Program-made: the position numbers and the translations under genes
Part shown: piece by piece, positions 1 to 7,497 of the stretch
Position numbering within the stretch: the first letter of the stretch is position 1
Layout of the letters: each line of letters begins with the position of its first letter
Assembly: GCA_963558565.1 (NCBI GenBank)
Contig: CAUWGX010000013.1
Coordinates: 1-51,659, forward strand
Reading direction: 5' to 3'
DNA: 51,659 nucleotides
Source: Atopostipes sp963558565
GTDB taxonomy: Bacteria; Bacillota; Bacilli; Lactobacillales; Carnobacteriaceae_A
Notes under the pieces: model-generated
What the model was told of the DNA's origin: nothing
What the model saw: the letters and a program-made list of their open reading frames with translations, nothing else
Database searches by the model: none

Positions 1-140
1 TGAGCGAGATATTTTTGATTTATGTCGCTGTAATTCTTTTTGAGCGAGATATTTTCGATTTATGTCGCTGTAATCCATTTTGAGCGAAACACTCCACTTT
101 AACTTCGTTGATACCCATTTTAACCAGAACATTCGACAGT
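1..140. repeat. 40-bp tandem repeat array at the left edge
   Basis: Units lie at 1-40, 41-80 and 81-120, with a decayed fourth start at 121-140. Units 1 and 2 are nearly identical; unit 3 keeps the first 7 bases and the TTT end but is diverged inside. Each good unit carries an inverted repeat, AGCGA (3-7, 43-47, 83-87) and TCGCT (25-29, 65-69; TCGTT at 105-109), separated by 17 nt. The array probably continues to the left of the window. No protein is encoded. It lies just downstream of the trxB terminator. It does not share the GATAA core of the 41-bp arrays elsewhere in the window. Confidence 0.85.
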
Positions 141-161
141 TCCTCCTAAAATCATAAAAAA

Positions 162-205
162 ACCTAGCAGTGCTTATCAAGGGACACTTGATCAAACTGC
201 TAGGT
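162..205 (-). terminator. Rho-independent terminator of trxB
   Basis: The ten-base arms ACCTAGCAGT and ACTGCTAGGT pair, with a further inner TCAAG/CTTGA pairing, and a run of T follows on the minus strand (A-run at 155-161 on plus). It lies directly after the trxB stop codon. Confidence 0.85.
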
Positions 206-218
206 GTATTTTATTTCA

Positions 219-1181
219 TTAAACTTCTTCTTTTAACGCTAGATCTTCTTTTAGAGACTCGACATATTTATAAGCCGCATCTCCTGCGATGGAGCCATCA
301 CCAACAGCCGTTGCTACTTGACGTAAAACGGTTTGTCGAACATCCCCTACCGCAAAGATTCCTGGAGCGGAGGTTTCCATATGATCATCTGTGACAATCC
401 ATCCTTCTTGATCTGTAATTCCTAAATCAAGGAAAGCATCTGAATTCGGCAAGAGTCCGATATAGATAAACACGCCATCTGCTGGCAACTCGGATACTTC
501 ACCAGTTTTTACATTTCGTAATTGAAGCGCATCGACATTGTTATCTCCTTCAATTTCTTCAACGACTGTATCCCAAATGAAGTCCACTTTATCATTATTA
601 AATGCGCGGTCTTGTAAAATTTGTTGTGCACGTAATTCGTCACGTCTATGGACGATCGTAACTTTACTTGCGAATTGTGTTAAATACGTTCCTTCTTCAA
701 CCGCTGAGTCGCCACCGCCAACTACAACAAGTGGACGATCACGGAAAAACGCCCCATCACAAACCGCACAATATGAAACGCCGCGGCCATTCAATTCATT
801 TTCACCCGGGATCCCAATTTTCTTGTGCTCCGCTCCGGTTGCAATCACAATGGCACGTGCTTTATATATTTTATTGGAAGTGATAATTTCTTTAAACTCT
901 TTTCCGTCAACGATCTCACGAACGTCTCCAAATGTATACTCTGCGCCAAATTGAGTCGCCCCTTCATACATATTATTCGCTAACTCAGGGCCTTTAATCG
1001 ATTTAAAACCAGCGTAATTTTCAACTTCAGCCGTGTTAATTAATTGTCCGCCTGGCGCACCCCGTTCAATAATTAATGTGGATAAGTCTGAACGCGAGGT
1101 ATATAATGCTGCAGTCATTCCGCCAGGACCGGAACCAATGACAATAACATCATAAATTTTATCTTGAATTTCTTTTTCCAT
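219..1181 (-). CDS. trxB: Thioredoxin-disulfide reductase
   Basis: FAD enzyme that uses NADPH to reduce oxidised thioredoxin in the cytoplasm. The 320-residue protein has the normal size for the low-molecular-weight bacterial class. Visible motifs are the FAD-binding GSGPGG at residues 16-21, the redox-active CAVC pair (Cys138 and Cys141), the NADPH-binding GGGDSA at about 155-160 and the second FAD motif GIFAVGD near the C-terminus. It follows gpsA by about 80 bases with its own candidate promoter in the gap and ends at a strong terminator. The trxB-gpsA-lgt-hprK order is common in Lactobacillales. The ATG start follows an AAGGTT-type ribosome site. Nothing is odd in the sequence. Confidence 0.97.
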   Translation of the reverse strand: MEKEIQDKIYDVIVIGSGPGGMTAALYTSRSDLSTLIIERGAPGGQLINTAEVENYAGFKSIKGPELANNMYEGATQFGAEYTFGDVREIVDGKEFKEIITSNKIYKARAIVIATGAEHKKIGIPGENELNGRGVSYCAVCDGAFFRDRPLVVVGGGDSAVEEGTYLTQFASKVTIVHRRDELRAQQILQDRAFNNDKVDFIWDTVVEEIEGDNNVDALQLRNVKTGEVSELPADGVFIYIGLLPNSDAFLDLGITDQEGWIVTDDHMETSAPGIFAVGDVRQTVLRQVATAVGDGSIAGDAAYKYVESLKEDLALKEEV

Positions 1182-1225
1182 TATAACCTTCCTTACTTTT
1201 AAACATATTCTTTATCATCTGTCGT

Positions 1226-1255
1226 ATTATAGAGACTTTTTGCTCATCTAGCCAA
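1226..1255 (-). promoter_or_regulatory. Candidate trxB promoter
   Basis: On the minus strand a perfect TATAAT (1226-1231) is preceded by TTGGCT (1250-1255) at 18-bp spacing. This would allow trxB to be transcribed apart from gpsA. The -35 match is only four of six. Confidence 0.5.
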
Positions 1256-1263
1256 TCATTTGT

Positions 1264-2283
1264 TTACTCCGCTTTTCCTTCGCGACGCATTAATTCTAAT
1301 ACCGTTTTAGAAACATCGGCCTCTTCATAAGCGACTTTGTAAATCGCTTCTGTAATCGGCATATCAATGTCGCATTCTTCAGCTAATTCTTTCGCGGCAA
1401 TCACCGTTGACAGACCTTCAATAGCCATTCCAATTTTTTCTTGGATTTCATCTAAACTGAAACCTTGACCAATCAGTTTACCGGCTTGCCAGTTTCTAGA
1501 ATGAGGACTCGTACAAGTAACAATTAAATCACCGACGCCACTTAGCCCCATAAAAGTCTGCGGTTCTGCCCCTAATTGCATGCCTAATCTCGAAATTTCA
1601 GCCAAACCACGTGTCACCAGTGCCGCCATCGCATTATCACCAAAACCTAAACCGTTCAATGCTCCAGCACCAATCGCTATAATATTTTTTAATGCAGCGC
1701 CCAGCTCTACACCAGTAATATCTTGGTTGCGGTAGACTCGAAAATAGTCATTCATAAATAAATGTTGGACTTTTCGAGCGATTTCTTCGTTTTCACTCGC
1801 AGAAGTGATGCTGGTCAAATCTTGAACCGCGACTTCTTCTGCATGACTCGGACCTGATAAGGCTGCAATCCCTGTTCGTTTTTCAGGAGCAATTTCTTCA
1901 GCTAAAATAGTAGAAATCCGTTGATGTGTTCCTTGCTCTAATCCTTTTGAAGCATGGACAATGATCTTTGGAGTTTCGATGATTTCGTTTAAGTTCTTCG
2001 CGATGGCTCGAATCCCGCTTGTTGGAATAACGATAACGATGATGTCTCGCTCCGAAACAACTTCTTCTAAATCTGTCGTCGCTGTTATAGTTTCAGGAAT
2101 TTCGATATTTTTAAGATATTTTGAGTTTGTATGGCTTTGATTAATTTCAGCAACAATCTTCGCGTCACTCGGACGTGTCCATAGTTTAACATCCTGTCCA
2201 TTTTCTGCCAAAACTTTTGCCAGAGCAGTTCCCCACGACCCTGCACCTAAAATCGCTACTTTTTCTTGTTTTACATTATTCAC
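1264..2283 (-). CDS. gpsA: NAD(P)H-dependent glycerol-3-phosphate dehydrogenase
   Basis: Reduces dihydroxyacetone phosphate to sn-glycerol-3-phosphate, the backbone precursor of phospholipids and of glycerol-containing teichoic acids. The 339-residue length is typical. The N-terminal Rossmann motif GAGSWGTALA is at about residues 13-22, and the catalytic region around LGAALKNIIAIGAG is present in the second half. The start is a GTG placed eight bases after AGGAGG. It sits 43 bases downstream of lgt, the usual order. Lgt consumes phosphatidylglycerol and GpsA feeds phospholipid synthesis, so the pairing makes metabolic sense, although that link is inference. Confidence 0.96.
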   Translation of the reverse strand: MNNVKQEKVAILGAGSWGTALAKVLAENGQDVKLWTRPSDAKIVAEINQSHTNSKYLKNIEIPETITATTDLEEVVSERDIIVIVIPTSGIRAIAKNLNEIIETPKIIVHASKGLEQGTHQRISTILAEEIAPEKRTGIAALSGPSHAEEVAVQDLTSITSASENEEIARKVQHLFMNDYFRVYRNQDITGVELGAALKNIIAIGAGALNGLGFGDNAMAALVTRGLAEISRLGMQLGAEPQTFMGLSGVGDLIVTCTSPHSRNWQAGKLIGQGFSLDEIQEKIGMAIEGLSTVIAAKELAEECDIDMPITEAIYKVAYEEADVSKTVLELMRREGKAE

Positions 2284-2326
2284 AAAAATATCCTCCTACT
2301 AATAATAAACAAAACGACTCGATCCA

Positions 2327-3205
2327 TTATTTTTTATTGCGCTCATGATAAGCTTCTTTTTTTCGTGCAAATTCAATTTCATATTGAATCCCATCCGTAT
2401 AATAAGGGGGTTGCGGATAATTATAACGACGTTGATAAATAATGATCCCCATGCCAATCCCGATTAGAATCACGGAAACAATTTGAGAAACGCGCATAGG
2501 ACCTAAATATAAACTATCTGTCCGCATGCCTTCAATAAAGAAACGGCCTACTCCATACCAAATTAAATAGCCAGCAGTAACCTCTCCTCGTAACAAGAGC
2601 TTCTCTCGCTTTCGCAGAATGAATAAAAGAATAACTCCGAGCAGATTCCACACCGACTCATATAAAAACGTCGGATGATAATAAGTCCCATTAATATTCA
2701 TTTGCTCGATAATGAATTCCGGCAACATTAATTTTTCTAAAAATTGACGACTGACTTCGCCACCGTGGGCTTCTTGGTTAATAAAATTACCCCAACGACC
2801 AATCGCTTGCGCCAGTAATACATGTGGCGCGAGGATATCCGTCATCAGTAATAAAGGGACGTTTTCTTTTTTAGAACGGTAGTAAACCACCAGAAGGCCC
2901 GCAATAATACCACCATAAATGGCTAGGCCCCCCTCCCAAACATAAAAGATTCTAATCGGATCGCTTAAATAAAAGTCTAGCTCAAATAGCACATAATATA
3001 AACGAGCCCCAATGATCCCAATGGGAAGCGTCCAAAAAGCAGTATCGACAATGAAATCTTCCGATATGCCTCTCTTTTCCCCTTCACGAATCGTTAAATA
3101 AATCGCCAATATCATCCCCGCAACAATAATCAAACCGTACCAGTTAACAGAAATTGGTCCCAGTTCAAAAGCTATCGGATCAATAGCCATTATATTAAAG
3201 TTCAT
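2327..3205 (-). CDS. lgt: Prolipoprotein diacylglyceryl transferase
   Basis: Membrane enzyme that moves diacylglycerol from phosphatidylglycerol to the lipobox cysteine of preprolipoproteins, the first step of lipoprotein maturation. The protein has 292 residues, about seven hydrophobic segments and the family signature GRWGNFINQEAHG near residue 135. The C-terminus is a basic, charged cytoplasmic tail. The ATG start follows AAGGTG by five bases. It lies 48 bases after hprK. PstS, encoded in this window, has a lipobox and would be a substrate. Confidence 0.96.
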   Translation of the reverse strand: MNFNIMAIDPIAFELGPISVNWYGLIIVAGMILAIYLTIREGEKRGISEDFIVDTAFWTLPIGIIGARLYYVLFELDFYLSDPIRIFYVWEGGLAIYGGIIAGLLVVYYRSKKENVPLLLMTDILAPHVLLAQAIGRWGNFINQEAHGGEVSRQFLEKLMLPEFIIEQMNINGTYYHPTFLYESVWNLLGVILLFILRKREKLLLRGEVTAGYLIWYGVGRFFIEGMRTDSLYLGPMRVSQIVSVILIGIGMGIIIYQRRYNYPQPPYYTDGIQYEIEFARKKEAYHERNKK

Positions 3206-3253
3206 TTTTACACCTTCTACATTTTTAATATTTAAAACAAAATGACTATATGT

Positions 3254-4204
3254 CTAGACTTCCGTACCATCATCTTTATTCTGTTCAATCAAGCGCGTTA
3301 AATTCTGCTCAAATTGAGCGGTCGCATCATAACCCATACGCTTAGCGCGAATGTTCATGGCTGCCACTTCAATAATGGTGGCTAAGTTTCGCCCAACCCG
3401 TACAGGAATATGTAGTAACGGCAAATCAACATTAAAGAATCTCATCGATTCAACTTTATTGCCTAAGCGATCGAACGAATGATTTTTATCCCATTGTTTT
3501 AAGTCGATCACCATATCAATGACCGTCGATTCCCGAACCGAACCGACACCGAACATGTTTAAGATATCAATCACGCCTACTCCTCGAATTTCAATTAAAT
3601 GGCGTAAAATTTCTGGAGCTTCTCCAATAATCCGGCTTTCATCCATCATATATAATTCTACGCGGTCATCCGCTACTAAACGGTGCCCTCTTTGAATCAA
3701 TTCCAGCGCCGTTTCCGATTTACCAATGCCGGATTCGCCCATAATCAACACGCCCATCCCATAAATTTCTACTAAAACGCCGTGTTGGTCTCTTCTTTCC
3801 GATAAATGTTGTTCCAAATAATTCATCACATTCGCAGAAAGACGTGTCGTATTTCGTTCAGAAACTAAAACTGGAATTCCTCTATTCGTCGCGGCTTCTA
3901 ATAATTCTTCAGGGACTTCAAGACCTCGTGAAATTAAAAATGCCGGCGTCTCTGGATCACATAAACGTCTTACAATAATCTTACGTTCATCAATCGTCAT
4001 CCGATTTAAAAAAGAGACTTCCGTTTTTCCTAACAATTGAACGCGGTTTTGCGGGTAATAGTCAAAATACCCTGTCAATTCTAGTGCGGGACGAGAAAGA
4101 TCACTCACTTTAATTTTACGGTCTAAAAAATCTTCGCCGGCTGCAACTTTCACGTAAGGCATGTCTTCAAGTAACTCTTGAACAGTCACCGTATTCGTAT
4201 TCAA
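3254..4204 (-). CDS. hprK: HPr kinase/phosphorylase
   Basis: Phosphorylates and dephosphorylates Ser46 of HPr according to glycolytic state. P-Ser-HPr is the co-repressor that lets CcpA bind cre sites. The 316-residue protein shows the N-terminal regulatory domain, the Walker A loop GESGIGKS in the middle and the family signature region around IEIRGVGVIDI. The start is a TTG, with AGGTGA seven bases upstream; no ATG is better placed. It heads the hprK-lgt-gpsA-trxB run. The cre site upstream of the symporter at 22.1 kb is a likely end target of this control. Confidence 0.97.
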   Translation of the reverse strand: MNTNTVTVQELLEDMPYVKVAAGEDFLDRKIKVSDLSRPALELTGYFDYYPQNRVQLLGKTEVSFLNRMTIDERKIIVRRLCDPETPAFLISRGLEVPEELLEAATNRGIPVLVSERNTTRLSANVMNYLEQHLSERRDQHGVLVEIYGMGVLIMGESGIGKSETALELIQRGHRLVADDRVELYMMDESRIIGEAPEILRHLIEIRGVGVIDILNMFGVGSVRESTVIDMVIDLKQWDKNHSFDRLGNKVESMRFFNVDLPLLHIPVRVGRNLATIIEVAAMNIRAKRMGYDATAQFEQNLTRLIEQNKDDGTEV

Positions 4205-4273
4205 AAAAGCTCACCTCATAAGTTTATTTGTTCGTTTTTATATTTTTATTTCATTTTTAAAATTCTTACAATA

Positions 4274-4301
4274 AGTATAATAATAGCATAACTTATAGCA
4301 A
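4274..4301 (-). promoter_or_regulatory. Candidate hprK promoter
   Basis: On the minus strand TTGCTA (4296-4301) and TATACT (4274-4279) are separated by 16 bp, about 70 bases upstream of the hprK TTG start, just after the terminator of the envelope-stress operon. Confidence 0.55.
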
Positions 4302-4338
4302 CTTGCGAACCTCATTTTGGATTGATAAACATAAAAAA

Positions 4339-4367
4339 ACTGCCTTATTCTACTAAAATAAGACAGT
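4339..4367 (-). terminator. Terminator of the liaX-pspC-pspC-liaZ operon
   Basis: Arms ACTGCCTTATT (4339-4349) and AATAAGACAGT (4357-4367) pair with one mismatch, a seven-base loop and a T-run on the minus strand. It separates the stress operon from hprK. Confidence 0.8.
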
Positions 4368-4377
4368 CTCCTTTTTG

Positions 4378-4710
4378 TTATACGTCTTTTGTGACGAGCG
4401 AATTTACTAAGGATAAAATGAGCGAAACGAAAATCGCTTGTCCAAAAGAACTGATAAAGAAGCCAGATACTAAATAACCCGTTAACCAAATCATCAGACC
4501 ATTAATCACAAAGTAAAATAACCCTAATGTGAGTAAAGTGACTGGTAGAGAAAGGATAGAAACAACAGGTCTTACTAAGCCATTCAATAGGCTTAAAATA
4601 ACCGCGGCTAACACCGCTGTTGTCCATGTGTCTACCCTAAATCCATCTAAAAAGTTTGCAAGGACTAAAAAGATGACGGTATTTAGTACAATTCTTTGCC
4701 ACCATTTCAT
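4378..4710 (-). CDS. LiaZ/YvlD-like phage-holin-family membrane protein
   Basis: Small integral membrane protein, 110 residues, with about four hydrophobic helices (starting near residues 5, 30, 55 and 85) and few charged residues, matching the Phage_holin_4_2 (YvlD) family. Its biochemical role is not known; the name refers to phage proteins but this is a chromosomal stress gene. The ATG at 4710 was chosen because it lies two bases after the stop of the preceding PspC gene and has GGAG upstream; a TTG at 4740 would overlap that gene and place the start inside it. The order DUF4097-PspC-YvlD is that of Bacillus yvlBCD and Enterococcus liaXYZ. Confidence 0.8.
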   Translation of the reverse strand: MKWWQRIVLNTVIFLVLANFLDGFRVDTWTTAVLAAVILSLLNGLVRPVVSILSLPVTLLTLGLFYFVINGLMIWLTGYLVSGFFISSFGQAIFVSLILSLVNSLVTKDV

Positions 4711-4711
4711 A

Positions 4712-5050
4712 TTAAAAATCACTCCAATCTTCTTCTTCAATATCTTCTACTGTTGAAGAAGGCTGTTCGTCAACTCTCTGTGACCACTCAACATCTTTTT
4801 CTTTATGTTTTCGGCGGTCTCTTTTTGCTGATTTCTTATGATAGAGTCTTTCATCTCTATCTTCATTTTTAGGTGCTTTCGGTATTAAAATAGCTCCTAC
4901 TATATAAAGAGGAATCACTGGAAACGGACTGAAAAACATTAAAAGGGCTGCTCCAATCCGGATTAAAGTCGGATCTACTTGGAAATATTCTCCAATACCA
5001 GCAAGTACTCCAGCGACCACGACATCGTCTCTCGATCTAGTTAATCTCAT
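4712..5050 (-). CDS. PspC-domain membrane protein with charged tail (LiaY-like)
   Basis: A protein of 112 residues. Residues 1-60 form a PspC domain: a basic N-terminal LTRSRDD segment, a glycine-rich amphipathic stretch and one long hydrophobic segment. Residues 65-112 form a highly charged tail rich in Lys, Arg and Glu. PspC proteins report on membrane stress; LiaY of Enterococcus is the closest functional analogue known to me. It lies 34 bases after the smaller PspC gene and directly abuts the YvlD-like gene, so the genes are co-transcribed. It looks like a diverged duplicate of its upstream neighbour that has gained a tail. Confidence 0.85.
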   Translation of the reverse strand: MRLTRSRDDVVVAGVLAGIGEYFQVDPTLIRIGAALLMFFSPFPVIPLYIVGAILIPKAPKNEDRDERLYHKKSAKRDRRKHKEKDVEWSQRVDEQPSSTVEDIEEEDWSDF

Positions 5051-5084
5051 ACCGATTCCCCCTTTCTCTTAAATTCTTTTTCCA

Positions 5085-5267
5085 TTAATCTTCTGGCATA
5101 ATAACTGCTAATATAAAGTATAACAGGATTGGTGAACCTACTCCAGCAAATGTAAAGATCAAGTAACCAATCCGTACAAGTGTTGAATCTACTTCAAAAT
5201 ATTCAGCTATTCCGCCACAAACACCTGAAATCATTTTGTCTGTTGAAGATTTTGTTAATCGTTTCAT
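5085..5267 (-). CDS. Minimal PspC-domain protein
   Basis: Only 60 residues: a bare PspC domain with the N-terminal KRLTKSSTDKMISGVCGG stretch, the EYFEVD segment and one or two closely spaced hydrophobic helices. It is close in length to Bacillus YvlC-type proteins. Role inferred from family: membrane-stress sensing or a membrane anchor for a partner protein. It lies 30 bases after the liaX-like gene and is followed by a second, longer PspC gene. The ATG has an AGGAG-type site upstream. Confidence 0.85.
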   Translation of the reverse strand: MKRLTKSSTDKMISGVCGGIAEYFEVDSTLVRIGYLIFTFAGVGSPILLYFILAVIMPED

Positions 5268-5297
5268 TGTACATTCTCCTCTTTTTTTATCTATTTT

Positions 5298-7028
5298 TTA
5301 TTGGTCTGTATCTTTTAATAACACATTTCCGGTCGTCGTTTGGACATTCACGCGGCAAATATCACCCGTTCCAATACGGCGGAAAGTATGGGTATTGCCT
5401 TTTCTCTCTTTTCCAAGCGATGAGTCGATGTTCGTTAAACGACTTTTCACTTTTCCAAATGTTGATTTGGCTTCAATTTCTAAACCTGTTTTTTCTGGTA
5501 ATGAAATTTTAACATCCCCATTCACCGAGCCCCCAGCGATACGGATTAATTCTTCGCCGCTTAAGGTAAAGCGAATATCGCCATTCGTTGTACTGACATC
5601 TGAACTCTGTACATGGCCGACAATTCGAATATCACCATTGACTGTATTCACTAATAAATCACGTAAATCGATATTTTTCAACGTGATGTTGCCATTTGTT
5701 CCTTTAACTTCTAGCATCGTCGCGTCTAAATCATCGAGTAAAATATCGCCATTCGTCGCTTTGACATACAGATCGCGTGCATTGATTTCGTAGAAAGCGA
5801 CATCCCCATTGAAAGTATTTGAACGAATATAGTCATATTCTCTTTCCGGTAAATAAATAATCATATTCGCTTCTACACTTTTGTTTGGCACGTGGAAGGT
5901 GAATTTATCCTCATCGATTTTAATCATACTACGCGCTTCAAAGGCATCCAAAGGCGAAGCTTCATCGACATTGCCATAAATTTTAATTTTTGCATTGATC
6001 TTAATGTTTTCATTCATGCTTGGTTTAAACTGAATATCGCCATTCGCATTTTTAAAATCTAATATAGTTGCTGTCGTGTCTTCAAATAACCATTCATGCT
6101 CAAATTTTTCTTTTGCTTCTCTTGGGAAGTTCAGATTAATATCCAAATCTTTCCAATCGATATTTTCTAACGTATCTTTTGTGGTACGGACCGTTTGACG
6201 GAAAACATCCCCGATTGTTTTAGAGGTTTCGCCAAAAATATCACTCGCTTTGTTGATCGTTTTGTTTGCACCAGCCCGCCACTCTTCAGGAATATCTAAG
6301 TTTTCTGACATTTGTTTAGCTTTTGTCGTCCATTGTTTCATTTTAATCGAATGAACTTCTTTTAAAAGGTTGTTTTTAGCTGCTGTTAACTCGCTTACTT
6401 CTTCGCGGAGTTTTTCTGCTCGCTCTTCAAGTTCTTTGATCTCTTGATCCGTTGTCGCTTCATTTTCTAGAGCTTTCAATTCCTCCAACGTTTGCGTCAA
6501 CTCTTGGTTTAAACTTTTTACTTCTTCCGTACTGTCGACGTCTTCCATTGCTGAAATGAGTTCAATTTCTTTTTGTAAATTGATAACTTCATTTTCTAAT
6601 TCTTTTTTCGTTTCTTCATAGTCTTCATTGTAGGTTTCTTTTCGTTCATTGAGATCTTCTTCAACTTCGGTTAATTCTGTTTTTACCTCTGTAAGTTCTG
6701 CATTGAGTGTGTCAATTTCAACAGAATATTGATTCAATTCATTCGCTAAACCTTCAAGTTCATCTTCGAATTGTTTCATGTCTTCATCGTTATTCTCTTC
6801 TGCTGCCTCTGTTTCTTCCTCTTCTCCAAAAAGAGGTTCTTCCATTTCTGGTTCTACATTTTCAGCGGTTGACTTTGTCTTTTCTTTTTCTGGTTTTTCA
6901 GAAGTGAACTCTTTTTCTGCTGTTTCTTTAGATTCTTTATTGGCTACATTTTCAAGTAAGTCGAGGGCTTCATCAACAGATAAAACTCCTTCTCGAACTA
7001 GTTCTAAAATTCTTTCGCGCTCACCCAT
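5298..7028 (-). CDS. LiaX/YvlB-like protein: N-terminal helix, coiled coil, DUF4097 beta domain
   Basis: A protein of 576 residues. Residues 1-30 form an amphipathic SHOCT-like helix common to this family. Residues 31-80 are an acidic linker, about 83-235 a strong coiled coil rich in Glu, Lys and Leu, and from about 320 onward a beta-rich DUF4097 domain with a ladder of NGD(I/V)-type turns. No signal peptide is visible. In Enterococcus faecalis the two-domain LiaX protein (helical N-part, beta C-part) senses daptomycin and antimicrobial peptides and controls the LiaFSR response; this protein has the same order and the same operon partners. Equivalence to LiaX is inference from architecture and synteny. 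A good promoter lies upstream. No liaFSR genes occur in the window. Confidence 0.8.
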   Translation of the reverse strand: MGERERILELVREGVLSVDEALDLLENVANKESKETAEKEFTSEKPEKEKTKSTAENVEPEMEEPLFGEEEETEAAEENNDEDMKQFEDELEGLANELNQYSVEIDTLNAELTEVKTELTEVEEDLNERKETYNEDYEETKKELENEVINLQKEIELISAMEDVDSTEEVKSLNQELTQTLEELKALENEATTDQEIKELEERAEKLREEVSELTAAKNNLLKEVHSIKMKQWTTKAKQMSENLDIPEEWRAGANKTINKASDIFGETSKTIGDVFRQTVRTTKDTLENIDWKDLDINLNFPREAKEKFEHEWLFEDTTATILDFKNANGDIQFKPSMNENIKINAKIKIYGNVDEASPLDAFEARSMIKIDEDKFTFHVPNKSVEANMIIYLPEREYDYIRSNTFNGDVAFYEINARDLYVKATNGDILLDDLDATMLEVKGTNGNITLKNIDLRDLLVNTVNGDIRIVGHVQSSDVSTTNGDIRFTLSGEELIRIAGGSVNGDVKISLPEKTGLEIEAKSTFGKVKSRLTNIDSSLGKERKGNTHTFRRIGTGDICRVNVQTTTGNVLLKDTDQ

Positions 7029-7109
7029 TATTTTTCCTCCTTATGGATAATTAAGGGTTCTGATCGTTCATCTTCTCCTTAATCGATACACTTTCTTTTC
7101 TACAATACT

Positions 7110-7138
7110 ATTATCTAATAAAATAAAACCTTTGTCAT
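7110..7138 (-). promoter_or_regulatory. Promoter of the liaX-like operon
   Basis: Minus strand ATGACA (7133-7138) and GATAAT (7110-7115) with 17-bp spacing, each one base from consensus, about 80 bases upstream of the start codon at 7028. An AGAC-like element lies a little further upstream but no convincing LiaR box could be defined by eye. Confidence 0.7.
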
Positions 7139-7457
7139 AGGTCTACAGTCTGATTTTAAAAAGATGTTTGAGACACATGGGAAGTTTTTAATAAGCTTAC
7201 ACAAAGTAAAAGGATGAGAGCTGAAATAAAGGCTATAGAAAGATAAGCAGTTTATCTTTACGTTGAAAGCTTGCTATAGAAGGTTAAGCAGTTTATCTTT
7301 ACACTGGAAGCTTGCTATAGAAAGATAAGCAATTTACCTTTACACTGGAAGCTTACTATAGAAAGATAAATGTTTTACCTTTAAATAGCGTCTCCTATCA
7401 CACAATAAATGAAAGATCTTTCGATAGACAATCGATCAATCATTTTTCCTATTAAAA
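7139..7457. other. Intergenic gap between liaX-like operon and uvrA
   Basis: After the liaX promoter the stretch 7139-7231 shows no gene or clear signal. The 41-bp repeat array fills 7232-7390. The remainder to 7457 is AT-rich and ends at the uvrA terminator. Confidence 0.7.
7232..7390. repeat. 41-bp tandem repeat array, variant A
   Basis: Four units start at 7232, 7273, 7314 and 7355, the last being incomplete. Each starts with (G/A)CTATAGAA and contains the core GATAA-N5-TTATCTTT, or variants with TTACC or GTTAA, followed by a segment ending in GGAAGCTT in the good copies. The period is exactly 41 bp. The same core and period occur in the arrays at 27927 and 50711, in the same orientation, but the arms differ. 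No reading frame is maintained. Confidence 0.9.
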
Positions 7458-7490
7458 AAACCTCTATTTTTATTTTAAAAATAGAGGTTT
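7458..7490 (-). terminator. uvrA terminator
   Basis: A perfect 15-bp stem (7458-7472 with 7476-7490) closes a 3-nt loop; the arms end in A and T tracts so it can stop transcription. It lies seven bases after the uvrA stop. Confidence 0.9.
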
Positions 7491-7497
7491 TCTTCTT

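Noticed and set aside
4238..4489. 83-codon open frame over the hprK promoter region and liaZ 3' end
   Set aside because: It crosses a terminator and a promoter and overlaps a better-supported gene.
4711..4740. TTG start extending the YvlD-like protein by ten residues
   Set aside because: It lies inside the PspC gene with no good ribosome site; the ATG at 4710 follows that stop directly.
7139..7165. LiaR box upstream of the liaX-like gene
   Set aside because: An AGAC-like element is present but the match to known LiaR/VraR sites is too weak to call.
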